Shown here piece after piece: positions 40,891 to 52,900 of a stretch of 64,000 nucleotides of DNA. The number at the start of each line of letters is the position of its first letter. The first letter of the stretch is position 1. The position numbers and the translations under genes are program-made. The stretch covers positions 979,849 to 1,043,848 of the forward strand of contig NC_009411.2 of NCBI RefSeq assembly GCF_000002875.2. The letters run 5' to 3'. The stretch is from Leishmania infantum JPCM5. Lineage: Eukaryota > Euglenozoa > Kinetoplastea > Trypanosomatida > Trypanosomatidae. Below the pieces are notes generated by a model that saw nothing but the letters and a program-made list of their open reading frames with translations, was not told the DNA's origin and made no database searches.

Positions 40891-42432
40891 ATGCTACGCT
40901 GCAACATCTCTCAGCGGGTGCCGACACACCCAGTGGTGTCTGTCAAGTCGGGGCTCGTCTTTGAGCGCAGCCTCGTCGAGAAGTACGTTGACGAGCATGG
41001 CCGCTGCCCTGTCACAGGGGATCCGCTGCGCAAGGAGGATCTCATAACGGCCCAGGGCGCTGCTCCAGATGCGTCCATCGCTTCAAGTGGCAGTCTCGGA
41101 GCTGCCTCTGTCCCTACGCTTCTGGAGCGCCTCCAAGTGGAGTGGGAGGGGGTGGCGCTGGAGCAGTTCAGCCTCCGCCAGCAGGTAACGCAACTGCAGC
41201 TGGAGCTGGCGCACGCGCTGCAGCAGTACGACGCCGCCTGCAGGGTGATTGCGCGGCTTAGCAAGGAGCTCGATTCTCTCCGCGGAGGCAAAGCCGTGGC
41301 TGCTGAGGAGACTGACAAGGGCCCCGCTGTGGTGGTGGTGCCGGCGCCGGTGCTGCGACGCATGGACGCTGTCGAGGCGGCAGAGCGTCAGGCACGCAAA
41401 CAGCGCAAGGCGGCGGCGGGCTCGGCGACGGCCACACCGTCGCAACTCATGGAGGAGGCGGAGTGGGTGGCCACGTCGTCGTCATCGGCGTCCGCATCCT
41501 CTGCACGCTCGGCTGTGCGCGTTGCGGCGGCGGCCGACGCCAGCAGCTCGGGCGTCTTCGTCAGCGCCGTCACGGGCGATCACGCCATTGTGCGGTACAG
41601 CCCTGACGGTTTCAGCGAGGAGGCGCGTGGAGTAGGGCACACTGCCGCCGTGCACACACTGGCGAGTCAGCCGGGCGACATCCTGCTCTCCGCCGCGGAG
41701 GACCTGACGGTGCGTGTGTGGTCGACGAAGGGCGCTGCGCTGACGGTCATGCACACGCTGCGGTACGCGAGTGGGGTGGTTGCCATGAGCCAGCGGACGG
41801 TGGGTGGGGCCTACATGCTCTGCGGCGCCGCTGATGGCGTCCTCACCCTCTCCGACCTGGAGAGCGGCGCGCACGTTGTGGCGACGGCGCCGCTGACGCT
41901 CGACACGACATCGGGGGCGCTGACGTGTGTGGAGCTGCACCCGTACGCCTCTCTTGCGGCTGTGGCTTTCCAGCCAACGGAGCTGCAGCTCTGGGATGCA
42001 CGCGAGATGCGCGCCGACACCTTCATCTCCCACGTGCGGGGAACTGCTGCGCGCACGCACATCTGCAGCGCCAGCTTTAGTGCGGACTGCGTGTCCCTCG
42101 CGGCTGGCCTCACGGATGGCTCGGTGAACGTGTGGGACCTTCGCCAGGTGTTGGCCCCCGTAGCGGTGCTGCCGCCGAGCGCCGACGCCGTCCCAGCCAC
42201 GGTACGCTACGCTCCAGACGGACGCTCTCTCGTCGTTGGCGGACACGGTGTGGCCTTATACGACTGCGCACGCCTGTCGGCCTCTTCCACCGCGGTTGAA
42301 GCCGTTGCGACGGCAGGACTCAAGGCGAGTGCGGTGTGCGACGTGTGCTGGACGACGAGCGGTACCGACGTGCTGTGCGGTAGCGTGGACGGCGTCGTCC
42401 GCCTGTACTCTACCGCAGCCGGCGCAACGTAG
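40891..42432 (+). CDS. PRP19: PRP19 U-box E3 ligase / splicing factor
   Basis: A 513-residue protein with the complete Prp19 layout. Residues 1-55 are the U-box (RVPTHPVVSVKSGLVFER, then CPVTGDPL). Residues about 70-135 form the coiled coil that tetramerises Prp19. A low-complexity linker follows, and residues about 220-510 form a WD40 propeller (for example AAEDLTVRVWS and LTDGSVNVWDLRQ). Length is close to human PRP19 (504). In the nucleus it is the core of the NineTeen complex, which activates the spliceosome. In trypanosomatids this must mainly mean spliced-leader trans-splicing. The start begins the U-box exactly. Confidence 0.95.
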   Translation: MLRCNISQRVPTHPVVSVKSGLVFERSLVEKYVDEHGRCPVTGDPLRKEDLITAQGAAPDASIASSGSLGAASVPTLLERLQVEWEGVALEQFSLRQQVTQLQLELAHALQQYDAACRVIARLSKELDSLRGGKAVAAEETDKGPAVVVVPAPVLRRMDAVEAAERQARKQRKAAAGSATATPSQLMEEAEWVATSSSSASASSARSAVRVAAAADASSSGVFVSAVTGDHAIVRYSPDGFSEEARGVGHTAAVHTLASQPGDILLSAAEDLTVRVWSTKGAALTVMHTLRYASGVVAMSQRTVGGAYMLCGAADGVLTLSDLESGAHVVATAPLTLDTTSGALTCVELHPYASLAAVAFQPTELQLWDAREMRADTFISHVRGTAARTHICSASFSADCVSLAAGLTDGSVNVWDLRQVLAPVAVLPPSADAVPATVRYAPDGRSLVVGGHGVALYDCARLSASSTAVEAVATAGLKASAVCDVCWTTSGTDVLCGSVDGVVRLYSTAAGAT

Positions 42433-43031
42433 CGTAGCGAAAGGTGGTGGTGGGGGGAGGCGAGATGGTGATCCTCTGTTCGGCTCCTCATCCCGACCGG
42501 TGCGAACCTGCCTTGATGGGGTTTTGCTGGAGTGCGATGAGCAGCGAGGATGGCGTTAACGCGAGCTTCGCGCGCGCGTGCAGAGCTGATGCGCCTTAAG
42601 GAGCGGCGCCGCGACAACTTAAATCCGCGAAGAAAAGGATAGGAAAGGAGAATACATGTGAGAAGGGGCGTGTGAGACGCGCGCACAGGCCTACACAGAC
42701 AAGACATGGACAAGCATCTGGGAAAGCACTGCGCGCTTCGGCCGCGGTGAGACTTGGCCACCTCCCCACTCTCCACCAGACCGCGGCGTGCCTGCAAGCG
42801 TACGCGTATGATCCGGTGGTGCAAGGCGCATGCGTGTGCCCGTGTGCGGGTATGCCGACTGGCACCTTCCCACCTCTCTCACCCCTCCTTCCGTTCATCT
42901 CGTGCGTCCCCCCTCTCTCACACGCGCCTTCGCCTCTGCATGCCACACACCACCACGCGCTGGCTTGCCGCACGCACATACACACACTCCCTCTCTCGCT
43001 GCCTTTCGTCGAGTCGCTGCGCCGCGTACAA
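42433..43031. other. Spacer, no gene seen
   Basis: Spacer with pyrimidine tracts (42866-42930, 42980-43008) before the next ATG. The upstream extension of the TTL frame is not protein-like. Confidence 0.55.
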
Positions 43032-44462
43032 ATGCGGCCCTTCACCAGCACGGCCGTGACTCCCACTGCAGCGGCTGCCGCACCCGCCTCCTCAATGTCC
43101 TCCCCTGCGCCCTTGAGGAAGGCGCAGGAGAGCGCGACGGGATCCGCCGGGTCATATTTTTTAGGTTCCTCAACCTTTTCCGTCTACGAGGAGATGGCGC
43201 GCCAGCTGCGCGAGGAGGGATGGCGGCGCAAGACGGAGACAGCGATCGCCACGGCGGACTTCATCCTGGGCGATCGCTTCCACATTCCTTACACCCTTCT
43301 GCGGGTCGAGCGGATGGCGCTGTCATCGTGGTTTGGCGGGACACGGTGGGTGAACTACTTCGAGGGCTCACATCGGCTGACGCTCAAGGCGGCGATGGTA
43401 CAGCTGATGAAGGAGGTCGACACGCACTGGGCCAAGTGGTTGCCAGAGTCGTATGCGATTGGCGGGGACCAGCTAAAGAAGGCGGATGAGCGGCGCGCGC
43501 TGCTGGATGCGCTCGCGGCGGCAGGCGACGATGATGCCGTGTGGATCGTGAAGCCCAGCAGCGGGGCGAAGGGCCGGCACATTCTGCTGCTCCGCGCCTC
43601 CGCTGTACCGGAGTGGCTGGAGCGGCTGCCTGAGTGTAGCAGATCCATGTACGTGGTACAGCGCTACGTCGATCGCCCGCTGTTGCTCAGTAACGGCCGC
43701 AAGTTCGACATTCGCGTGTGGGCACTGCTGGTGAGTCCCTACAGCATCTACGCCTACACACAAGTCAGCTGCCGCACCGCGAGTGAGCCGTACGACTTGT
43801 CAGATATCACCAACACCCACGCACACCTCACGAACCACTGCCTGCAGAAGGATGCAGCGCATTTTGGCGAGTACGAAGAGGAAAACGAGATGTGGCTGCC
43901 GCAACTGCAGTCCTACCTCACCTCCATCGGCAAGCCGGCAGATCTTCTAGAGACCCGCGTGCTTCCCGCCATCAAGGAGCTCCTCGTGCGCACGCTCCTC
44001 GCAATGATGCCGGAGATAGCCGTTCCCGCGACGGAGGCGTACAAGTGCTTCCAGCTTTTCGGCTACGACATGATCCTCACGGAGGAGGCGGAGGTGCGGC
44101 TGCTAGAGATCAACGGCTCTCCTGGCATTGCGGAGCGCTTCCTTACCCCACTGGTGCGGAGCATGCGGGAGCTTCTCGGGGCAGGGCCAAAGGACGGCAC
44201 AGGGTCGAAAACAGCCGCCTGCAACTCCGACGACACGTCTCATGAGGGGTTTAGCGAGAACGGTAGCAGCAGCAGCAGTGGCTGCGCCAGCCCGGCAAGT
44301 ACATCCAACAGCTGCCCAGGGAGACGACGCACTTCGCGTGCTTTCTCAGCAGCGACGCCGGCCACAGGGGTTACGCGGAATTGGCGGCTGGAGGACGAGG
44401 GCTTCGTGCTGCTATGGCGTCGCGGCGATGCGGTGCCACCTGGTTTGGTGGGTGTGTGCTAG
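43032..44462 (+). CDS. Tubulin-tyrosine ligase (TTL type)
   Basis: A 476-residue ATP-grasp ligase. Many blocks match canonical TTL rather than the polyglutamylating relatives: LPESYAI, VWIVKPSSGAKG (ATP-binding strand), YVVQRYVDRPLLLSNGRK, FDIRVWALL, RTASEPY, HLTNHCLQK, YEEENEMW, CFQLFGYDM and LLEINGSPGIAE (Mg-binding Glu and Asn). TTL adds back tyrosine to the C terminus of detyrosinated alpha-tubulin in the cytoplasm. The first 50 residues are Ala/Ser/Pro-rich, and the last 100 are a Ser/Thr-rich variable tail not needed for the fold. The start is the first ATG after the leader. Sub-family assignment is by motif, so a divergent TTLL activity remains possible. Confidence 0.88.
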   Translation: MRPFTSTAVTPTAAAAAPASSMSSPAPLRKAQESATGSAGSYFLGSSTFSVYEEMARQLREEGWRRKTETAIATADFILGDRFHIPYTLLRVERMALSSWFGGTRWVNYFEGSHRLTLKAAMVQLMKEVDTHWAKWLPESYAIGGDQLKKADERRALLDALAAAGDDDAVWIVKPSSGAKGRHILLLRASAVPEWLERLPECSRSMYVVQRYVDRPLLLSNGRKFDIRVWALLVSPYSIYAYTQVSCRTASEPYDLSDITNTHAHLTNHCLQKDAAHFGEYEEENEMWLPQLQSYLTSIGKPADLLETRVLPAIKELLVRTLLAMMPEIAVPATEAYKCFQLFGYDMILTEEAEVRLLEINGSPGIAERFLTPLVRSMRELLGAGPKDGTGSKTAACNSDDTSHEGFSENGSSSSSGCASPASTSNSCPGRRRTSRAFSAATPATGVTRNWRLEDEGFVLLWRRGDAVPPGLVGVC

Positions 44463-45009
44463 CAGACGCGCTACAATGTTGGCGAACTCTACGAGAGGGG
44501 AGGAGCGTGTTACTCGGTGCTGTGCTGACGCTCTCCTCGATGCCTCTTTATTTTTTCATTCATGTGAGGCGTGGCATGAGAAGGGCTGCCTGTCTGTGCG
44601 GACGTGTGTGGGCGCAAACACCTGGCGGCCATGATTGTACCACTTTTCTTTTGAATCGCTGCTGAGCGACATACCGCAACGCGACTCCCGCGTATCGTCA
44701 GCCCCTTCCCCCCTCTCCCTTTCCCCTTACTTCCGTCTCTGCCGTGGCCGCCAGCCTGCCTAAGGCGGCTAATGGTTGAGGTGAAGGACGGCACGCGCAT
44801 GTCACCACCTTTCACGGTTCAGCACCTTCTTCCACCCTCTGCGGTCTGATCGAGTCGCCTTTCACCGACTCCACTTCTCCACTTCTCCTCCCCACCGCCT
44901 CACGCCCTCCCTCCCACACTCCCTACCGAGTCGCAGTCGTGCACAGGCGCGTCTCAAGGATTCTTGCAGCAACTTAACGCTTCGATGAGCGCTTTCTCGC
45001 GCTGCGAGG
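44463..45009. other. Spacer before the 13-bp array
   Basis: Ends in a strong pyrimidine-rich stretch (44823-44935). No gene seen. Confidence 0.6.
44870..44970 (+). promoter_or_regulatory. Candidate spliced-leader acceptor region ahead of the minisatellite leader
   Basis: A pyrimidine-rich stretch (about 44870-44928) is followed by several AGs, including CCGAG, CGCAG and TTCTTGCAG (AG at 44968-44969). Downstream, no AG exists between 45009 and 45496, so the acceptor of the next gene must lie at or before 45008. Confidence 0.6.
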
Positions 45010-45437
45010 CATCCCACCACGGCATCCCACCACGCCATCCCACCACGTCATCCCACCACGCCATCCCACCACGGCATCCCACCACGCCATCCCACCACGC
45101 CATCCCACCACGGCATCCCACCACGCCATCCCACCACGCCATCCCACCACGGCATCCCACCACGCCATCCCACCACGCCATCCCACCACGCCATCCCACC
45201 ACGCCATCCCACCACGGCATCCCACCACGCCATCCCACCACGCCATCCCACCACGGCATCCCACCACGCCATCCCACCACGCCATCCCACCACGCCATCC
45301 CACCACGCCATCCCACCACGCCATCCCACCACGGCATCCCACCACGCCATCCCACCACGGCATCCCACCACGCCATCCCACCACGCCATCCCACCACGCC
45401 ATCCCACCACGGCATCCCACCACGCCATCCCACCACG
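45010..45437 (+). repeat. 13-bp minisatellite (CATCCCACCACGN), about 33 copies
   Basis: About 33 head-to-tail copies of a 13-bp unit whose last base is C, G or T. It has no stop codon in any frame, so long frames on both strands (Pro/His/Thr on +, Trp/Gly on -) are side effects. The + strand has no AG dinucleotide. It lies just 5' of the small basic protein gene, within its inferred mRNA leader. A C run closes it at 45438-45450. Confidence 0.97.
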
Positions 45438-45486
45438 TCCCCCCCCCCCCGACTTGCCCATCCATCCGTCATCTCCGGCGCTCTCG

Positions 45487-45885
45487 ATGCCCACAAAGCG
45501 GCCGGCTGAGGCGCCTCTTCACCGCTCCGACGCCGACGCCCCGTCGTCGACGCATCACACCCCTGGCACTGCTGTTGCCAGTGCCGGCGCCACCCCGACC
45601 GCGGCAGCAGCGGAGGCGGCGGCGCCGATGGTGATCATGTCGAAGGCGCAGCGGCGTAAACTGAAGAAGCCACCGGTGGTGGTGACGGCCGAGATGAAGG
45701 AGCGGGCGCGGGAGGAGACTCGGGAGCTGCGCAAGCACCTCCGCATTCTCAAGTCCAACGGTGCCCGGCGGAAGGTGGCGAAGCTCCGTGAGAAGCGCCC
45801 GCGCGAGCACAACATCAATGAGGAAGCTGTGAACGCCTTCGACACGGACTTCCGCCCGCATAAGAAGGGACGCCGCCTCGAGTGA
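45487..45885 (+). CDS. Small basic protein, unknown, possibly nucleolar
   Basis: A 132-residue protein. The N-terminal 60 residues are Ala/Pro/Thr-rich and likely disordered. The rest is very basic and helical (KAQRRKLKKPP, RAREETRELRKHLRILKSNG, KLREKRPREHN), ending FDTDFRPHKKGRRLE with a nuclear-signal-like tail. The charge pattern resembles small ribosome-biogenesis factors, but I do not recognise the family. The start is the first ATG in frame after the minisatellite. An out-of-frame ATG at 44985 opens a 174-residue repeat frame that runs past this start. Confidence 0.75.
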   Translation: MPTKRPAEAPLHRSDADAPSSTHHTPGTAVASAGATPTAAAAEAAAPMVIMSKAQRRKLKKPPVVVTAEMKERAREETRELRKHLRILKSNGARRKVAKLREKRPREHNINEEAVNAFDTDFRPHKKGRRLE

Positions 45886-46919
45886 GTGCGAGGGGAGGAG
45901 GAAGTCGGCGAAGGCCCGCCTCTCCGTGCCTTGCGCACATGGGCTGCCTGTGGACGCATACTTGCGCGCACGTGTGCGTGTGTGGCGTTCGACGCCCATC
46001 ACACTCATCTCTATTTTGTTCGTGTCTGGCGGACTGGGCAAGCCCGAGTAATGCAGCTGCCTAACGGAGTTGTGTCAAGCCAACGATCAACCACGAATTT
46101 ACACCCTCACGCACCGCGCAGTCGGTGGTGGACGTCGTCGGAGTCGTAGGGAGGGATGCAGAAGAGCTGCGTGTTTCTCCCGTCGATGCACACGCACGCG
46201 CACATCACCATCGATGCCCCTCCCCCCTTGATCACTCGCGATGGCTCTCCGGATGTGTGTATGTGCATGTCCATGCCTACGTCATACAGCGCGTTTGTGG
46301 GTAACACCACGCGTGTGTGCGCGCGGATGTATGAATTTATAGACGCCACGCCCATCCGCTCTGTCCTCGATATGCCTCTGCCGTTCATCTCTTCTCTCCT
46401 TTGCGGCTTCACGCCCTTCCGTGCAACCTCCCCCCTCCCCCCGCGCACACCGACGCACGCATAACAGTCTTAGTACCGGAAAGGAAGAAGAACGGAAGGG
46501 CACGCCTGAGTGGTGCACCGACACACGCACACACACAGAGGGAAAAGGTCTGCACTGCGCCGGCGCAACGTCGTAAGCCTTCCTGTCCAAAACGTTTGTG
46601 TTTGTGTCAGTTGTGCATGACGCGCTGCTTTCAGATCTTTTCTCCTCTTCTTCTCGCCCGGTTTGTCGTACGTGCGTCCGTCCCTTCGCGTAGGCGGCTA
46701 CAGACAGACAGAGCGCCCGCCTCCTCTCTCTTCCACGTTTCCCCCAGCAGCTACCCGGTGCACACACACACACACATACACACACCTCCCCTGTACGTAG
46801 ATCCCTCTTTCCTTGTCTTCTTCCCTCCTGTGCACACGCGTGCACGGTCGTGCTTTCTTCTGCTGCATCATCTCTCCCACCCGTGTGAAGAGAAGGGCTA
46901 CCCCCCGCCACTTGCGTCG
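45886..46919. other. Spacer and leader of the dynein gene
   Basis: About 1 kb with CA/TG tracts (46758-46784), a C-rich stretch (46420-46445) and pyrimidine tracts (46628-46660, 46730-46748). The dynein frame is open upstream, but the sequence there is low-complexity. No separate gene supported. Confidence 0.6.
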
Positions 46920-49900
46920 ATGAGCGTCTCTCCGAACCCTCCTAACGGGAACGGGCGGACAGCGGTGCTGTCGCCGCTGCCGTCTACCACTGCAGCAGCG
47001 GCCGCGGCAGACTACGTCAGTGCTGTTAGTGTGCAGTCGGATGCGCACCGCGGATTCGTCACCAGCCAGCGCCTACGGGACATAGAGGCGCCGTTGATGG
47101 AACACCTTGCCCAGAAGCGATACGGACACTCTTCTGCCGGCGCCGAAGCTACAATGGTCAAGTTGCAGCGTGTAGCCGGTCATACCGCTGTGCCGGCGCC
47201 ATTGTCAGGAGTGCAGCAGCGCCGCGCCGACCCCGCCGCCCCACTGAGGAAGGTGCGTGTGCCCCGTGCCATTCGACAACTACTTGACATGCACACCAGC
47301 CTGGCGCTGAGCTCTGCTGTGTCGCCTCTTGCGACGCAGCAGCACGAAATCTTGCCGCACCCCCCTGCAGCCACCATCGTGTCCGCCACACCCGACTGCG
47401 CCGTGCATGAGCGAGTCGGCCTTCTCTACCACCCTCTCGCTGCCGCGCGCACGGCGTACGCGGAGGCGGAGGTGCGGCCGTCCTGCGTTGGTGCCGGCGC
47501 GGCCACGGCTGCTGATGCGACAGCCGTCGTGCCTTTTGCCATGGCCGCCACTGCCGCTGAGAACAAGACGTACTTCGCGCTCGCTGACTTCGACGCTGTT
47601 GACGAGGACCCGCGCACACCGGCGGAGTGGCTGGCCATGGGTGATAACGACGAAGGTGGTACGCCAGCTACGTCGCGCTTCTTCAAAACCACCGGTCCGG
47701 GCGGTGGCACGGTGGTGTGGCGAAAGTGCCGCGTGAGGGAGTACGATGAGGCCAGGCAGCTCTTTTACGTGCAATGGGCCGACGGCACGGGCCGATGGAC
47801 CCGCCGGCTGAACATCCGTTTCGACGCCGAGGACGTGGAGCGGTGGGAGGCACGAGTGCGCCGGGCCGACGACTACCGTAGCGACACAGAGGCCGCCATG
47901 CGCGAGGCGCTCTACATCGATTCGATCCCGAATGCGTGCGTTACCGCGATGGAGGAGGCACAGATGGAGCGGGTGCTGCGCAACGTGGCGACGCGATTCC
48001 CCGTGGCCCAGCTGCACGTCATCCAGCAGCGGACCGAGGAAGCGGAGGCTACGTACTACCGAGCCATGAAGCTGGCGGTGCACACATACACGATGCGCGG
48101 CGCCGCAGAGCAGGAGCGGCTGCAGATTGCCAACTTGCCGCGTGCCGGCGTCGCGGCCCAGCCCTCGCTGCGCGACCTGCGTGGCACCCTCGGCACGCCG
48201 TCGCCGAACTTCCTCGTCGCCCGCGCGTATCTGGCGGAGAACTGCTTCCAGGTGCACGCGCTCATCCAGGACACGCTGCACTCGCTGCACACGGTGTGGT
48301 TCAGCTACACCTCGCAGCTGCTTTGCGTGTCGCACTACGAAGCCCCAGCACTGCCGCTGCGGCTGCCCTTCTTCGTCTCCACGCAGGAGGAGCACGGCAT
48401 CGCAGTGGGTGAGCGGCTCAAGGGCGAGTGGACGTCAACTGTGCAGTCCACGGTGCAGAACAACCTCGATGCGTACTTCAACTTCTACGACGACAACATG
48501 GCGCGGTATGAGGCCAGCCGGATGTGCTGCTTCATGCGCTTGGTGAACTGCATGATGCGCTCTCAGCTGCGCGAGCTCGCGATGACGTCGCTTGAGTCGT
48601 ACACTGCATACCTTGAGAAGTATGCCGTCGTGTGCACCAACGCCGCTGACTTCGACGACGCGGCGGCGGCGGCGATGGTGGAGGTACTGCCGGAGGATGT
48701 GGCAGAGCGGGCTTACTGGGCGGGGCGCATTGCCCAGCTTGAGGCGCGTCAAGCCGCGGAGAAGGAGCGCAGGGCGGCGGAGCAGAAGGCTGCACCGAAG
48801 AAGCGGCACAGCGACACCGCCGCCGCAGGGGCGCCAAAGGACGAGGCAGAGGAAGCACCGCCTGAGCACCTCCTCTGGTGTCTCGGCACGCCGCCGTTGA
48901 CAGAGCCGTTAACGCAGCGTGTTGTGCAGCTCATCCAGCGCGTCAACGGGCTGCGGCCGCTCTTTTACACGAAGCTTGTGGTGGCGTCTCCCTTGCCGTC
49001 GAAGACGCCGACGCAGCGCTCCTCCCGGGACTCCGGCGCCGACGAGGGCGATGCGGCGGAGTGTGCCATTGCGCTGGACCCGCCGGTGGACGAAATCGAG
49101 CGCTGCGTGCTGCGTGTGGTTGCTCGCTGCCTCGAGCACAGCAACGAGGTGGCGGCCATGGGTGACCAGTTGTTCCCATTACTGGAGATGGCGCCAGCGT
49201 ATCTGCGTCCACTCGGCGCCGACGAGGCCGAGGTGGTCGCGGTGCAGGAGCGCGTGTTGGCAGTGCTTCGCGGCAACCGGGCCGCGCCTCTCCAGCTCGT
49301 GCAGATGTACAGAGAATTCGAATACTTGGCTACGGCAAACGTGGAGGAGGCCGTCCAGGCGACGCTGGAGCACGTCGAGGCCCTTGAGGAGGTGGACCTC
49401 CTGCTGGAGCGGCTGAGCCGCGACCGCCGTCGTCTCGCGGAGCGCACGCCGAACACTGTCACCTTCGAGCTTTACGCAGTGGACTGCTGCGAGCTGAAGG
49501 CGGCGCTGACCGCCAGGGCAGTGCAGCTGCAGGAGGCGCTGCTGGAGGCAGTGGCCACGCGGCTCGCCGAGGAATGCGCCGGCGTGCTCAGCGCGTACGA
49601 GGCCATCAACGCCGAGCTCACCGTCGAGCCGACGACGCCGGAGGAGCTGCAAACGATGCGGGCCGCCCTTGCCGCCGTGGCGGCGCGCGAGGCGGCAATC
49701 CAAGTAATCTTCCAACATGTGACGGAAGGCAACGAGCTCCTGCTCCGCTACGGCTACCTCGTGCCGCATGACGAGTTTGTGCACTACTGGGAGGCGTACG
49801 AGTGCCCCAAGAGACTGGCGCAGCTCGTGGAGGACCGCAACTTCCGCGCCAAGGAGTACCGCGCCGTCTTCATCCAGCAGCTGCGCGAAAACAGCGAGCA

Positions 49901-52900
49901 GCAGGCATACGCGATCATGCAGCTTGCCGCCAGCGTGGAGGACTTCACTCACCTTTGCGACGACGCGCGTGCGGAGGAGTACTACGAGCGGGCCCGCGCT
50001 ATCGAGGAGTCGATTCAGTCCAGCAAGGCATCTGTCGCCCTGTACGGGCGCCACGAGGAGCTGTTTGGGATGACGGTCACGACGTATCCGCAGCTGACGG
50101 AGATACAGCAGCTTTTCGAGCCGTACTTTGCGCTGTGGGAAGTGGTTTACCATTTCAACGCCGAGACGGAGCGCTGGATGAGCACCAAGATCGCGACGCT
50201 GAATCCGAGAGACGTTGATCAGAAGGTGTCGGACTGGACGAAGCGCGTGGCGGCGCTGTCGAGGAAGATCAAGGAGCCGGAGGCGATCGAGGTGGCACGG
50301 CAGCTGCGGGCGAACATCGAGCAGTTCAAGCCCCTCGTGCCGCTGCTCTATGCCCTGCGCAGCCACCTGCAGGCGGGCCACTGGCGCGCCATTTATCAGC
50401 AGTGCGGCATCCCGCGTGAGCAGCAGGGCTTCGGCCCCGGCGGGGTCGACAACAATGACCAGCGCACCCTCTCCGATTTTGTGCAGCTGGGCATGATGGA
50501 TCACCTGACATCGATCGAGAGCGTCGCATCGGTGGCGCAGAAAACGTACGAGTTGGAGTCGGAGCTGATGAACATGGTGACGGAGTGGAAGCGGCTGGTC
50601 TTCGAGATGGAGCCGTACCAGGACACGTTCAAGCTCAAGGCGAACGATGCTATGCAGCTTACTTTGGACGAGCACATTCTCAAGACTCAGTCGATGCTGG
50701 GCAAGCCCACGGTGCGGCAGACTCCAGCCCTGCAGGCACGCGTCAGCCAGTGGTCTGACCAGCTGAACAACACGCAGAGCACCATGGACGAGTGGTTCCG
50801 CTGCCAGAGCACGTGGTCCTACCTGGAGCCGATCTTCGTCTCCGCCGACATCTCACGTAGTCTGCCGGCGGAAAAAAAGATGTTCGTGGAGATTGATGAG
50901 ACGTGGCATGCCGTCATGGCCCGCACCCGCGCCACCCCCCAGATCATTACCCGCTGCCAGGACGACAGCCTCTACAAGACCCTCAGCAGCGCCAACACGA
51001 ACCTCGAGGAGATCTTGCGCAAGCTGCAGCAGTTCCTCGAGACGAAGCGTATGGCGTTTCCGCGCTTCTACTTTATTTCAAACGAGGAGCTGCTGCAGAT
51101 CCTGTCCGACAGTCGCGACCCGTATCTCGTGCAGCCGTACCTGTGCAAGTGCTTCGAGGGCATCAAGACGCTGACCTTCGCCGACCACCACGACATGGTC
51201 GGCATGGAGTCGGCGGAGGGCGAGCGGGTGCTCTTTGTACGCACCGTCAACCCCAGTGACCACCACAACCAGGTGGAGCTGTGGCTGCAGGCCGTGGAGA
51301 ACGTCATGAAGGCGACGATACGCGATCAGCTGCAGCAGGCCATCGGTGACTACACGCAGCGCAAGCGGACGGATTTTATCCGGGCGTGGCCGGGGCAGGT
51401 CGTCATCGCTGTTTGCTGCTTTTTTTGGACAATGGAGGCGACGCAGGCGATGGCGGCGGATGGCACGGTGGGGCTGACGACCTACTATGAGAAGTGCGCG
51501 CGGCAGCTGGACGACTTGATCCTGCTCGTGCGTGACAGCGGCCTCGGCAACGTGGCGCGGTGCACCCTTGAAGCGCTTGTCGTCATTGAGGTGCACGCCA
51601 AAGACATTCTGCGCATGCTTGGCGAGAAGGGCGTCGAATCGCCGTCGAGCTTCGACTGGCTAGCGCAGCTGCGGTACTACTGGGAGGGCGAGGAGGACAA
51701 TCAACAGCTGACAGTGCAGCAGATCAACGCCTCGCTGCGATACGGCTACGAGTACCTTGGCAACACGGGTCGCCTCGTCATCACACCGCTGACGGATCGG
51801 TGCTACCGCACACTCATCGGGGCGCTGCATCTGAACTACGGCGGTGCGCCGGAGGGGCCGGCCGGCACCGGTAAGACAGAGACCACGAAGGACCTCGCCA
51901 AGGCGCTAGGCAAGTATTGCGTCGTGTACAACTGCTCCGACCAGATCTCGGCCAAGGATATGGCGAAGTTGTTCAAGGGGCTGACACAGGCCGGCGCGTG
52001 GGGCTGCTTCGATGAGTTCAACCGTATCGAGATCCAGGTGCTGTCAGTGATTGCGCAGCAGATCGCGACGATCCAGGAGGCAATCATCCAGAAACGGCCT
52101 GAGTTCATCTTCGAAGGGGCGCAGATCCGGCTGGACAGCGGGTGCGCTGTGTTCGTGACGATGAACCCCGGCTACGCCGGCCGTGCGGAGCTGCCGGACA
52201 ATCTGAAGGCGCTCTTCCGGCCTGTGGCGATGATGGTGCCGAACTACGCCATGATCGGTGAGATTCAGCTCTACTCATACGGCTTCCTGCACGGCAAGGT
52301 CCTCTCGGAGAAGATTGTGGCGACGTACCGGCTGTGCTCGGAACAGCTCTCCTCGCAGGACCACTACGACTACGGCATGCGCGCGGTGAAGGCGGTGCTG
52401 ACGGCGGCGGGGCGGCTGAAGCGGGCGTACCCGATGGAGGATGAGATGGTGCTCATGCTGCGCTCCATCCAGGACGTCAACCTGCCGAAGTTTCTGTCGC
52501 AGGATGTGGAGTTGTTCAGGGGCATCGTATCGGACCTCTTCCCGGGGGTGCAGCTGCCGGTACCGGACTACGACGACATGCACAACGCCCTCGTCACCGT
52601 CGCCACGCAGGACAACCTGCAGCTAACCACGTACTTCGAGGAGAAGATCTGCCAGACGTACGAGATGATCTGCGTGCGCCACGGTATGATGCTGGTCGGC
52701 TACTCGTACGGAGGCAAGACAAAGGGGTTGCGGTCGCTCGCTGCCGCGCTGGAGGTGATGGAGCAGACGAACAAGTCGGAGCACCGCGCTCGCATGGTCA
52801 TCATTAACCCCAAGTCCGTCACCATGGCGCAGCTGTACGGCAAAGTCGAGCTGTCAGGTGAGTGGACGGACGGCATCCTTTCAAGCCGATTTCGCGAACT

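Noticed and set aside
44954..45509. Trp/Gly-rich frames on the - strand and Pro/His frames on the + strand
   Set aside because: Products of the 13-bp repeat, which has no stop in any frame.
49179..50675. 498-codon - strand frame in the dynein tail region
   Set aside because: Antisense shadow; composition follows the sense codons.
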